Of a DNA stretch of 50,056 bases, positions 1 through 7,440 are shown piece after piece. The DNA is from Actinomycetes bacterium (GTDB taxonomy: Bacteria; Actinomycetota; Actinomycetes; Actinomycetales; Microbacteriaceae), in NCBI GenBank assembly GCA_023436775.1, contig JAEZHW010000033.1, positions 1 to 50,056 on the forward strand. The letters are read 5' to 3'. Below the pieces are notes generated by a model. That model was not told the origin of the DNA and ran no database searches. It saw only the letters and a program-made list of their open reading frames with translations. The position numbers were made by a program, and so were the translations under genes. How positions within the stretch are numbered: position 1 is the stretch's first letter; every line of letters begins with the position of its first letter.

Positions 1-34
1 GTGGGGGGGGGGGCGGGCCCGCCCCCCGGGGACC
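1..34. other. Poly-G/GC contig edge
   Basis: The window opens with a run of G broken by a few C. With the matching G-run at the far end, this looks like a contig boundary or sequencing artefact, not genomic signal. I see no gene here. Confidence 0.6.
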
Positions 35-50
35 CGGATCGCTGCTGGGA

Positions 51-659
51 CTAGAGTCGCCAGGACCCGGCCGGCGGCACCGGGCGTTCGGGCTTGGCGA
101 CGGGTGCGGGTTTGACGCCAGTGATGCTGCAGAGTTCGGCGAGGCTGGCGACGTGGTGCCGCCTCGCCGCACCAATGACGATGGCGGCGCAGGCTTCCGC
201 ATCCGCCAGCGCATCATGGTGCTGGAAGCCTTCGAAGCCGGCGGCGAAGGCCGCATCGGGCAAGCGGTAGGAGTCCAGCCGCCAGGTCTTGCGGGCCAGT
301 CGCACCGAGCAGAGGTACTGCAGCGGGGGCAGGTCGAGCTGATGCACGCGGGCCGCGGCGCGCAGTACCGACATATCGAAGGGGGCGTTGTGGGCGACCA
401 TTGGCTCGGCACCGATGAGTTCGAGCATCTGTGGCAGCAGTTCGGGCAGTTCCGGGGCGTCGGCCACCATGGCCGGGCGGATACCGTGCACCCGCACATT
501 CCAGGGAAGGAACTCGTCATAGCCCAACGGCGGCTTGATCAGTGATTCCAATCGGGCCACGACCTGGCCGCCTTCGACGCGGACCATGCCGACCTGGCAG
601 GCGGAGGCGCCGTGCGAGTTGGCGGTCTCGAAGTCGATGGCGGTGAAAGTCAGGCTCAC
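51..659 (-). CDS. DnaQ-like 3'-5' exonuclease (DEDDh family)
   Basis: A 202-aa single-domain exonuclease of the DNA polymerase III epsilon/RNase T fold, expected to trim 3' ends of DNA or RNA with two metal ions. The DEDDh residues are visible: AIDFETAN near the N-terminus (DxE), AHNAPFD about residues 90-97 (second D), and HHDALADAEA about 148-157 (His and last Asp). The frame stays open upstream to 773, but conserved sequence begins at the GTG at 659, with a G-rich stretch directly before it, so I chose that start. There is no polymerase or helicase domain, so it is probably a stand-alone repair or RNA-processing nuclease. It is transcribed away from the TetR gene at 980. The exact substrate cannot be read from the sequence. 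Confidence 0.85.
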   Translation of the reverse strand: MSLTFTAIDFETANSHGASACQVGMVRVEGGQVVARLESLIKPPLGYDEFLPWNVRVHGIRPAMVADAPELPELLPQMLELIGAEPMVAHNAPFDMSVLRAAARVHQLDLPPLQYLCSVRLARKTWRLDSYRLPDAAFAAGFEGFQHHDALADAEACAAIVIGAARRHHVASLAELCSITGVKPAPVAKPERPVPPAGSWRL

Positions 660-780
660 ACCCCCATCCAAGCACGCACGGCCGACTGCAAGATGTGCGG
701 GGGCGCGCTGCGGCTGCCTCATCGGCAGCAACGCGTCGGCGGTTGCACCAAGGGACCTCGGCGGTCGCGCCAACGGAGAA

Positions 781-832
781 GGTCCCGTCGGCTGGCACTG
801 GAGGGGAGAGAATCGTGCGCGCCGACGGGACC
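781..832. repeat. 12-bp perfect inverted repeat in a 320-bp gene-free stretch
   Basis: GGTCCCGTCGGC (781-792) and GCCGACGGGACC (821-832) are perfect reverse complements around a 28-nt loop. A smaller stem (GCTGCC/GGCAGC, about 713-729) lies nearby. The stretch 660-979 separates the divergent exonuclease and TetR genes and has no convincing gene. There is no T-tract, so a classical terminator is unlikely. A leader structure, operator or small RNA is possible. Confidence 0.4.
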
Positions 833-979
833 GCTGCTAGGTGACCTCAGCATCCGTCGCCGGCGCTTCTGATCGTCGCAGGGGGACCGAAGTGTCAGGG
901 TCATCGGTGATTCCCCGGCGCAAGCCTAACCCAGGTACCCCACTTAAGCGCTAGAGTTTCCCACATATAGGGAGGGGCT

Positions 980-1597
980 ATGTCCGAGGAACTTTCAAAG
1001 CCCGGCCGGGGGAGGCCGCGGACTGCAGATCCGCGCGCGCTGCAACTCGTGGCGATGCGTCTGATCGATGAGCAGGGCTACGCTGCCACGACGCTCGCCG
1101 ATGTCGCGCGCCAGGCCGGTGTCAGCATCCGGACGGTGCACCGCTACTTCGGCACCAAGCGCGACATGGTTTGGCGCGAGGTGGACGCCGACTTCGAATC
1201 AGTCGGCGAGGCCCTCATGCAGGCCGACCAGTCGCTGCCGGTGATGGAGGTCGTCGCCCAGGCCCTGGTCGCGTTGCTGACTGACGCGATGCAGGACGAC
1301 GTCACCCAGCTGCGGTTGCGTCTGCTGGCCACAGAGTCGGAGCTGCGTGGTGAATACTCCGAGACCTTCGCGCGCTGGTCGCGTGAATTCGCGTTGTACG
1401 TGGCAGACCGCACCGGGCTGGCGGATGACCACCTCATCCCGATTCTGGTTGGTGAGTCGGCGCGTATCGCGATCTACACCGCAATGCTCCGACTGGTGGA
1501 CGACCCAACCACGAACGTGCCACGCACGGCAGAGGCGGCCATTGCAACCCTGGCACGTGGCATACAAGCGGCCATTGACGAGGCGGTTGCCCGGTAG
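980..1597 (+). CDS. TetR/AcrR family transcriptional regulator
   Basis: A 205-aa DNA-binding regulator. The N-terminal HTH is clear: TTLADVARQAGVS followed by RTVHRYFGTKRDM, about residues 38-65, the usual TetR recognition region. The all-helical C-terminal ligand and dimer domain is unspecific. A strong Shine-Dalgarno (GGGAGGGG) sits just before ATG 980. It ends 11 bp before ychF, so the two may be co-transcribed, though YchF is normally housekeeping. The target could be itself or the exonuclease gene across the 320-bp divergent region. No ligand can be inferred. Confidence 0.9.
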   Translation: MSEELSKPGRGRPRTADPRALQLVAMRLIDEQGYAATTLADVARQAGVSIRTVHRYFGTKRDMVWREVDADFESVGEALMQADQSLPVMEVVAQALVALLTDAMQDDVTQLRLRLLATESELRGEYSETFARWSREFALYVADRTGLADDHLIPILVGESARIAIYTAMLRLVDDPTTNVPRTAEAAIATLARGIQAAIDEAVAR

Positions 1598-1608
1598 GAT
1601 CGAGAGCC

Positions 1609-2682
1609 GTGGCTCTTACTATCGGCATCGTCGGCCTGCCCAACGTCGGCAAGTCAACCCTCTTCAACGCGCTGACGCGCAACCAGGTTCTGGCAGCGAA
1701 CTACCCGTTCGCCACCATTGAGCCAAACGTCGGCGTCGTGGATCTGCCCGACCCGCGCCTGCAGGTGCTGGCCGGCATCTTTGGCAGTGAGCGCATCCTG
1801 CCGGCCCCGGTCTCGTTCGTGGACATCGCCGGCATCGTGAAGGGTGCCAGCGAGGGTGAGGGTCTGGGGAACCAGTTCCTGGCAAACATTCGCGAGGCGG
1901 ATGCCATCGCGCAGGTCGTGCGCGGCTTCGCTGACCCCGACGTGATTCACGTCGACGGCAAGGTGGACCCGGCCAGCGACATCGAGACCATCAACACCGA
2001 GCTGGCGCTCGCCGACCTGCAGACCCTCGAGAAGGCGATCGCGCGCTACGAGAAGGAAGTCCGCGGCAAGAAGATCGAGCCGATCGTGCTCGACACCGCG
2101 CGCGAAGCGGTGGCCGTGCTGGAGTCCGGTAAGCCGCTGTCGACCTCGGGCATTGACCTGACCCCGATCCGCGAGCTCGGCCTGCTGACGGCCAAACCAT
2201 TCATCTACGTCTTCAACGTCGACCAGGCAGTGCTCACCGACGAGGCCCGCAAGGCGGAGCTGGCGGCGCTGGTTGCGCCGGCGAAGGTGGTCTTCCTCGA
2301 TGCGCAGCTCGAGAGCGAACTGATCGATCTGAGCCCGGAGGACGCCGCTGAGTTGCTGGCCGAGACCGGCCAGACCGAGTCGGGCCTGGACCAGTTGGCC
2401 CGCGTCGGCTTCGACACCCTCGGCCTGCAGACCTACCTCACCGCTGGACCCAAGGAGGCCCGCGCCTGGACCATCCGCAAGGGCTGGAAGGCCCCGGCGG
2501 CGGCTGGTGTGATCCACACCGACTTCGAGCGCGGCTTCATTAAGGCCGAAGTGATCTCCTTCGAGGATCTGGTCGCGTGCGGCTCGGTCGCTGAGGCCCG
2601 CGCCAAGGGCAAGGCCCGCGTCGAAGGCAAGGACTACGTCATGCAGGACGGCGACGTGGTGGAGTTCCGCTTCAACGTGTAG
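1609..2682 (+). CDS. ychF: Redox-regulated ATPase YchF (Obg-family P-loop NTPase)
   Basis: A 357-aa cytosolic P-loop ATPase of the Obg family that binds ribosomes and is linked to translation and stress responses. Visible motifs are the P-loop GLPNVGKST (about 8-16), the switch region DIAGIVKGAS, and NVDQ (about 203-206) in place of the GTPase NKxD, the change that gives YchF its ATP preference. A C-terminal TGS domain ends in VVEFRFNV. Length is near the usual ~363 aa. The start is GTG 1609. Its last ~287 bp are partly duplicated downstream (3923-4208, and 25 bp at 5352-5376), which suggests the gene's end has served as an insertion or recombination site. This copy is intact. Confidence 0.97.
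   Translation: MALTIGIVGLPNVGKSTLFNALTRNQVLAANYPFATIEPNVGVVDLPDPRLQVLAGIFGSERILPAPVSFVDIAGIVKGASEGEGLGNQFLANIREADAIAQVVRGFADPDVIHVDGKVDPASDIETINTELALADLQTLEKAIARYEKEVRGKKIEPIVLDTAREAVAVLESGKPLSTSGIDLTPIRELGLLTAKPFIYVFNVDQAVLTDEARKAELAALVAPAKVVFLDAQLESELIDLSPEDAAELLAETGQTESGLDQLARVGFDTLGLQTYLTAGPKEARAWTIRKGWKAPAAAGVIHTDFERGFIKAEVISFEDLVACGSVAEARAKGKARVEGKDYVMQDGDVVEFRFNV
2658..2682 (+). repeat. ychF-end core repeat, copy 1 (in the intact gene)
   Basis: The last 25 bp of ychF, from GGTGGAGTTCCGC to the TAG stop. The same core recurs at 4184-4208 and 5352-5376 in the same orientation with one to two base changes. Everything between the copies is accessory. It is a candidate attachment or recombination site. 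Confidence 0.7.
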
Positions 2683-2863
2683 CCGTCGCGGCTGCCGCTC
2701 ATACGGTGCGCGCACAGAACGTACGACTTTGCACGCTTGCTTGTTTGCGGAGTTCTTTGCGAGGCTGAGTTGTCATCTCGGTGACAGACAGCTCATGCGG
2801 AGGCATTGCATGATCGACAATCATGGTGAGCGCATGTACGCGTGAGTCGCTCTGACGTTCGGC

Positions 2864-3337
2864 TTGAGTAAGGTGGCCCACTTCGTGAAGAAGAGAACAC
2901 AAGTTTCTGCGCAGGAACAACTGAAGTCTGCTCTGCGGGAACTCGTCGCGCCGCAAATGCGTGCGCACGGGCTGAGGGGAACCGAACGCGTGTTCACGTT
3001 GCCCAGCCCCACGCATTTCGCACTGGTTGGCATTCAATCGTCGACGTCCAGCACTAGTGAACTCGTAATGTTCACTGTCAACCTCATGGTCGTGGGGAAG
3101 GCAGATTGGATGGCGACCCGCACCGAGTTGGACTGGCTCCCGGTCAAGCCGAGCGCGAACGCTGGTTATCCGGTTGCCAGCCAGTGGGTCGAGCGGATTG
3201 GGATCTTGGTCGACGGTCGTGACCACTGGTGGAGCTTGGACGCAAGAGGAACGATGCGGGACCATGTCTCACGAGAAGTCGTGGCCGCAATCACGAATCA
3301 CGGGCTTCCCGCGATGCGTACTCGGATGACAACATGA
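2864..3337 (+). CDS. DUF4304-like protein
   Basis: A 157-aa soluble protein with the layout of DUF4304 proteins: an N-terminal helix (VSAQEQLKSALRELVAPQMRA), a GLRGTERVF segment, then strands with a central FTVNLMV motif and a tryptophan-rich end (GRDHWWSLDA). The family has no established function; its members often lie in variable regions. The start is TTG 2864, with GTG 2873 as alternative. Base composition is less G+C-rich than the flanking core genes, in keeping with transfer. It is the first cargo gene after ychF and converges on the fragment ending at 3450 through a perfect hairpin. Confidence 0.6.
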   Translation: MSKVAHFVKKRTQVSAQEQLKSALRELVAPQMRAHGLRGTERVFTLPSPTHFALVGIQSSTSSTSELVMFTVNLMVVGKADWMATRTELDWLPVKPSANAGYPVASQWVERIGILVDGRDHWWSLDARGTMRDHVSREVVAAITNHGLPAMRTRMTT

Positions 3338-3406
3338 GTGCTCCCTACGTCGTGGAGAGCGGCTGCAACGGGGAGCCAGGTGCCGGTGTCGGCACAGTAG
3401 TGCGGT

Positions 3407-3445
3407 GCGGTGTGCTCCAGTACCGGTGGCGCTGGAGCACACCGC
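3407..3445. terminator. Bidirectional hairpin terminator between convergent genes
   Basis: GCGGTGTGCTCCAG (3407-3420) and CTGGAGCACACCGC (3432-3445) form a perfect 14-bp stem with an 11-nt loop. It lies between the DUF4304-like gene and the convergent gene fragment. There is no strong T-tract, which is common for actinobacterial terminators. Confidence 0.7.
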
Positions 3446-3449
3446 GACG

Positions 3450-3944
3450 TTAGCCGAGGCGACTGAAGTCGACGGTTGCGGAGACGCCGTCTTGGGTGAC
3501 GGTGGTGTGCATGATGTTGCCATCGCAGCGCACCGCGACGTTGTCGGACCAGAGCGCGGGCGTGCCGCCATCCATCCGGTTGCTCACGCCGCCGGCATTC
3601 AGCGTGGACGACGACTTCCAACGAGAGTTATCGACAACGGCGAGGCTGTAGGTGCCATCGGACAGTCCGTCACCGCCCGACCACCGGCCGGTCTCCTCGC
3701 TGTCGTGGGTGACCACAATGGTGAATTGCTGACCGTTCGCGGAACCTGCCATGGTGTACTCAACGTCCTCTGCCTGCATGAGGTAGGTGCCGTCCGCCTT
3801 CCAGTCCAAGGTGTGGACACCGGTGACAGTGGCATTCGCCTTCAGATCACCTTCGGCCATCAGCGCGGTCAGTGCCTTCGCCCACGAGGCGTTGTCGAGC
3901 TGCCACTGACCGGTCGGGCAGGTGGCCCGCGTCGGCTTCGACAC
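3450..3944 (-). pseudogene. C-terminal fragment of a probable secreted protein, cut by the ychF repeat
   Basis: The frame reads CPTGQWQLDNASW onward for about 155 residues of plausible beta-rich sequence ending VDFSRLG, with a second cysteine (VRCDGN). It resembles the C-terminal domain of a secreted or lipoprotein-type actinobacterial protein; I cannot name the family. Upstream it runs directly into the ychF-end copy: its first codons (GTG 3944, MSKPTR) are antisense ychF sequence. The true N-terminus, signal peptide and promoter are therefore missing, and the gene was beheaded at about 3922 when the repeat arrived. The downstream terminator is intact. It is probably not expressed. Confidence 0.7.
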
Positions 3945-4208
3945 CCTCGGCCTGCAGACCTACCTCACCGCTGGACCAAGGAGGCCCGCGCCTGGACCAT
4001 CCGCAAGGGATGGAAGGCCCCCGCCGCCGCCGGAGTGATCCACACTGACTTCGAGCGCGGCTTCATTAAGGCCGAAGTGATCTCCTTCGAGGATCTGGTC
4101 GCGTGCGGCTCGGTCGCTGAGGCCCGCGCCAAGGGCAAGGTCCGCGTCGAGGGCAAGGACTACGTCATGCAGGACGGCGACGTGGTGGAGTTCCGCTTTA
4201 ACGTCTAG
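3923..4208 (+). pseudogene. Partial duplicate of the ychF 3' end
   Basis: About 286 bp matching ychF 2396-2682. Most differences are synonymous (for example the Ala-Ala-Ala-Gly codons are GCCGCCGCCGGA here and GCGGCGGCTGGT in ychF). One base is missing near 3979 (GGACCAAGG versus GGACCCAAGG), and one substitution gives KVRVEG for KARVEG. The mainly silent divergence suggests the copy came from a functional ychF of a related strain instead of a recent local duplication. It has no start codon or P-loop and cannot be functional alone. It ends at a matching TAG stop. Confidence 0.9.
4184..4208 (+). repeat. ychF-end core repeat, copy 2
   Basis: The second copy of the 25-bp ychF-end core, lying 1526 bp after copy 1. 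It closes the first accessory segment and opens the HigBA segment. Confidence 0.7.
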
Positions 4209-4241
4209 CGTTATTGACGGATCTCGTTATGGACTGACTCC

Positions 4242-4522
4242 ATGATCAGATCGTTCGGCGAGAAGGCGACCGAACGGCTGTGGCGTCGTGAGCGCGTGCG
4301 ATCCATCGATCCGAGGATCCATCGCGTCGCACTGCGCAAGCTGCGTCAGTGGGGACCGCGGAGTCTCTCGAGGACCTCCGCGTTCCACCCGGCAACCGGC
4401 TCGAGGCCCTCAAGGGTGATCGGGTGGGACAGCACAGCATCGGGATCAACGACCAGTGGCGTATCTGCTTCGTGTGGACCGACGCCGGACCAGAGGAGGT
4501 GCAGATCGTTGACGACCACTGA
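4242..4522 (+). pseudogene. higB: HigB-type RelE-superfamily toxin, frameshifted
   Basis: The first ~36 residues (MIRSFGEKATERLW, then RSIDPRIHRVALRKLRQ) match HigB mRNA-interferase toxins, which cleave ribosome-bound mRNA. After CAG at 4347-4349 one base appears to be missing. Restoring it gives SLEDLRVPPGNRLEALKGD, then QHSIGINDQWRICFVW, and the end EVQIVDDH with stop TGA 4520-4522, giving a normal ~94-aa HigB. As written, the frame drifts and reads through into the antitoxin. Either the toxin is inactivated or this is a sequencing error. Its end overlaps higA by 14 bp, as is normal for this pair. Confidence 0.85.
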
Positions 4523-4811
4523 CAAGATCGAGCCGATCCACCCAGGTGAGGTCCTCATGGAGGACTTCATCGAGGGCTTCGGCATCACACAGAACAAGCT
4601 CGCCGTCTCGATCGGGGTGCCGCCCCGACGGATCAACGAGATCGTGCACGGCAAGCGAGGCATCACGGCGGACACCGCGCTGCGGCTCGCGAAGTACTTC
4701 GGCACGTCGGCGGAGTTCTGGATCAACCTGCAGAGCCACTACGAGCTGGACCGTGCGGAGGACCTCGCGGGCGAGCAAATCGCGTCCATCACGCCCCTGC
4801 AGGTCGCGTGA
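4509..4811 (+). CDS. higA: HigA-family antitoxin (XRE HTH)
   Basis: A 100-aa HigA-type antitoxin expected to bind HigB and repress the operon. It begins TTTDKIEPIHPGEVLMEDF, then the HTH segment ITQNKLAVSIGVPPRRINEI and a HigA-typical TADTALRLAKYFGTSAEFW. The start is TTG 4509 inside the higB end; ATG 4557 is a shorter alternative that would lose conserved sequence. It looks intact although its toxin is frameshifted, the usual survivor pattern of decaying toxin-antitoxin loci. Its stop overlaps the next gene by 4 bp, suggesting translational coupling. Confidence 0.9.
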   Translation: MTTTDKIEPIHPGEVLMEDFIEGFGITQNKLAVSIGVPPRRINEIVHGKRGITADTALRLAKYFGTSAEFWINLQSHYELDRAEDLAGEQIASITPLQVA

Positions 4812-5302
4812 AGTTCGGGGGAATGGACGCCGACGAGGTCGTCCGCGTCATTGACTGGCTCGACAAGCACTCTGTCGTCTACCAGGTGAACGGCGGCTGG
4901 GCTGTTGATGCCCTCCTCGGATCCCAGTCCAGAACGCACGGCGACCTGGATCTCTTCGTTGACGCGACAGAGGTCGACCCCCTCATCGAGTGGCTGTCCG
5001 GCCGCGGGTATGAGGTCGTCGAGGACTGGCGGCCGATCCGTGTGGAGCTGCGATCGGATGATCGGGCCGTGGACATCCATCCGATGGAGCTGGATACAGC
5101 CGGTGACGGTGTCCAGAGAGGCTTCGGGGACGATACCTTTGTTCATCGCGCGCGCGATCGTGCCGTGGGGATGATTCGAGGCTGTCCCGTGGTCGTCGCG
5201 TCTGCGGCGAGGCTCATGGAGCTGAGGTCGGGATACGAGCTCCGACCAGAGGACCATCACGATCTCGACCTGCTCCGGAACCTGGGCAGTGGCAGAGGAT
5301 GA
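4808..5302 (+). CDS. Nucleotidyltransferase of the aminoglycoside/lincosamide (ANT/Lnu-like) type
   Basis: A 164-aa protein with the pol-beta nucleotidyltransferase core. GGWAVDALLGSQSRTHGD then LDLFVD (about 28-52) supplies the GG motif and the DxD metal pair, and VDIHPM (about 93-98) supplies the third acidic residue. Relatives adenylylate aminoglycosides or lincosamides, but many house-keeping or toxin-like members exist, so resistance cannot be claimed. GTG 4808 overlaps the higA stop (GTGA); ATG 4823 is an alternative that aligns well with relatives but has its G-rich stretch too close. It is cargo of the second ychF-end segment. Confidence 0.75.
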   Translation: MKFGGMDADEVVRVIDWLDKHSVVYQVNGGWAVDALLGSQSRTHGDLDLFVDATEVDPLIEWLSGRGYEVVEDWRPIRVELRSDDRAVDIHPMELDTAGDGVQRGFGDDTFVHRARDRAVGMIRGCPVVVASAARLMELRSGYELRPEDHHDLDLLRNLGSGRG

Positions 5303-5351
5303 GTGACTGTCGACGCGACTCGACCGAAGATGGTTCTCCGTTCCGGAACTC

Positions 5352-5376
5352 GGTGGAGTTCCGCTTCGACGTGTAG
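5352..5376 (+). repeat. ychF-end core repeat, copy 3
   Basis: A 25-bp remnant of the ychF end including the TAG stop, with FDV in place of FNV. It sits 11 bp before the P-type ATPase start and has no upstream ychF homology beyond the core. It marks the far border of the island and suggests that ychF once directly preceded the ATPase gene. Confidence 0.7.
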
Positions 5377-5387
5377 CATCGGCGGCA

Positions 5388-7307
5388 ATGAACGAGACCC
5401 TCACCGCACCGACTGAGCCCGCGACAGTGACGGGCCTGCTGGCCCGACTGCGTGACTGGTCGGGCTACCTGGTGCTGGCGGCCGCGATCGTGGTCCTGGC
5501 GCTGGTCCTGGTGCTCGCCGCGGCCGGTCAGGAAGACGCGGCCCGAACGATCGGTGTGGTCTTCGTCTCGGTGATGATCGCCTGGACGCTGGTGGACATG
5601 ATCCGCTCGGTGCTCAAGGGCGAGTTCGGTCTCGACGTCCTCGCTGTGGTCGCGATGATCGCGACCCTCGCGGTGGGCGAGTACGTGGCGGGCCTCATCA
5701 TCGTGGTAATGCTCACCGGCGGCGAGGTGCTAGAAGACTTCGCAACCAGGCGGGCCGCGCGAGAACTGAGCGCGCTGCTGGATCGCACCCCGCAGTTGGC
5801 GCATGTCGTCACCGCGGCCGGGCAGCCGGACGAGCAGATGCGCGATGTGCCGATCGACCAGGTGCAGGTCGGGGACACCATCCTGGTCCGCCCCGGCGAG
5901 GTGGTCCCGGTCGATGGCACGCTGCAGAGCCAGTCCGGCACCTTCGACGAGTCCTCGATCACGGGCGAGAGCCTGCCGGTGACGCACCAGGCCGGCCAGG
6001 AGGTGCTCTCGGGCGCGACGAACGGTCCGAACGCGGTGCTGATTACCGCCAACCGCGCCGCCGCCGATAGCCAGTACCAGCAGATCGTGGCCCTGGTGCG
6101 CGAGGCGCAGGAATCCAAGGCGCCGGTGGTGCGCCTCGCCGACCAGTTTGCGGTCCCGTTCACGGCGGTGTCGCTGGTGATCGCGGGGGCTGCATGGGCG
6201 ATCTCTGGCGACCCGACGCGCTTCGCTGAGGTGCTGGTGTTGGCCACGCCCTGCCCGTTGCTGATCGCGGCACCGGTCGCCTTCCTTGGCGGGCTATCCC
6301 GGTCAGCTCGGGCCGGCGTCATCATCAAGGGCGGCGCGGTCATCGAACAGTTGGCGCGCGCCAGGGCGGCGGCCTTCGACAAGACCGGTACCCTCACCGA
6401 GGGACACCCAGAACTGGTCGGGGTGCGGCCTGCGGCAGGCTTCGACGCCGACGAGGTGCTGCGGCTCTCGGCCGCGGTGGAGCGCTACTCGGGGCACGTG
6501 CTCGCTGCGGGGATCGTGCGCGCGGCCGAGTCGCGATCGATGGCACTGCCGGCGGTCACCGACGCCGAGGAGCACGCCACGAACGGCATCAGCGGTACGG
6601 TGGAGCGCCGCCGCGTCGCGGTCGGCAAGTTCAAGTACATCGCCTCGTTGGCTGAGGACGCGCAGCGCGCGACGCTGGACGCGGGCGAGGCGGTTGCCTA
6701 CGTCGCGGTCGATGGTCGCTTCGCTGGCACGCTGGTGCTCGCCGACCAGCCGCGCGCCGAGTCGCGCCAGGTGGTGGCCGCGCTGCGGGGCGGCGGTATC
6801 GAATCGATCGTGATGCTCACCGGTGACGGCCAGGCCACCGCGGACCATGTCGCGGCCGCGCTCGGCATCGACGAGGTCCATGCCGAGCTGCTGCCCGCTG
6901 ACAAGGTCCGGCTGGCGGCCCAGTTGCAGCCTCGTCCGGTAATCATGGTCGGCGACGGGGTGAACGATGCCCCGGTGCTGGCCGCCGCGGACGTCGGCGT
7001 GGCGATGGGTGCGCGCGGTGCGACTGCGGCCGGGCAGGCCGCGGACGTGGTGCTGCTGAAGGACTCGCTGCAAGGGGTGCTCGACGCGGTCTCGATCGCT
7101 CGGCACACGCTGCGCACCGCCTACACGGCGATCTGGGTGGGCATCGCGCTGAGCGTAGTGCTGATGCTGGTCGCGACCACCGGTGTCATCCCTGCGGTTG
7201 CGGGCGCGCTCACCCAGGAACTGGTGGACGTCACCGCGATCCTGTTTGCGCTTGGGGCGCTGCGCGATCCCGCGGCAGCGCGACGACTGGGGTCACCGGC
7301 ACCATAA
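5388..7307 (+). CDS. P1B-type heavy-metal-translocating ATPase with a TPCP motif
   Basis: A 639-aa inner-membrane pump. Visible in order: N-terminal membrane helices (about 25-45, 50-70, 80-115) with no HMA metal-binding domain; the actuator motif TGES (about 193); the membrane metal motif TPCP (287-290) where copper pumps have CPC; the phosphorylation motif DKTGTLTEG (331-339); an SGH variant of the nucleotide-domain HP motif; the hinge GDGVNDAP (about 522-529); and two C-terminal helices. TPCP is the mark of the P1B-5 group linked to nickel and iron export, but the hemerythrin tail of some members is absent. The metal is therefore uncertain. The start is ATG 5388 with a weak ribosome site. 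No metalloregulator is adjacent. Confidence 0.9.
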   Translation: MNETLTAPTEPATVTGLLARLRDWSGYLVLAAAIVVLALVLVLAAAGQEDAARTIGVVFVSVMIAWTLVDMIRSVLKGEFGLDVLAVVAMIATLAVGEYVAGLIIVVMLTGGEVLEDFATRRAARELSALLDRTPQLAHVVTAAGQPDEQMRDVPIDQVQVGDTILVRPGEVVPVDGTLQSQSGTFDESSITGESLPVTHQAGQEVLSGATNGPNAVLITANRAAADSQYQQIVALVREAQESKAPVVRLADQFAVPFTAVSLVIAGAAWAISGDPTRFAEVLVLATPCPLLIAAPVAFLGGLSRSARAGVIIKGGAVIEQLARARAAAFDKTGTLTEGHPELVGVRPAAGFDADEVLRLSAAVERYSGHVLAAGIVRAAESRSMALPAVTDAEEHATNGISGTVERRRVAVGKFKYIASLAEDAQRATLDAGEAVAYVAVDGRFAGTLVLADQPRAESRQVVAALRGGGIESIVMLTGDGQATADHVAAALGIDEVHAELLPADKVRLAAQLQPRPVIMVGDGVNDAPVLAAADVGVAMGARGATAAGQAADVVLLKDSLQGVLDAVSIARHTLRTAYTAIWVGIALSVVLMLVATTGVIPAVAGALTQELVDVTAILFALGALRDPAAARRLGSPAP

Positions 7308-7440
7308 CGAGACCGGATCGGGCGCCGACGCACCATCGACGTTGCGGCGCCAGCGACGGGGTGGGACCGCCGCCTCGCCGTGATCTGGTCGCCGAGCAAG
7401 TAGGGTCGTAGGGTTGCCCGCTGCGATTGGAGCTTCCGCC

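Noticed and set aside
810..850. A glycine-riboswitch-like GGGAGAG ... GCCGACGG pattern
   Set aside because: The aptamer core blocks (CACCGAAGG, CTCTCAGG) are absent; the likeness to the real riboswitch at 22623 is superficial.
3405..4208. A 267-aa plus-strand protein ending like YchF
   Set aside because: Its first two thirds are antisense to the beheaded gene fragment and the rest is the ychF duplicate read through. There is no ribosome site or coherent domain.
4242..4811. A single 189-aa fused toxin-antitoxin protein
   Set aside because: The middle (about residues 37-88) is nonsense relative to HigB, while the other frame restores a normal HigB end. A one-base frameshift explains it better.
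2683..5387. A complete integrative element
   Set aside because: No integrase, excisionase, replication or transfer gene lies in the segment; only repeats and cargo are seen.
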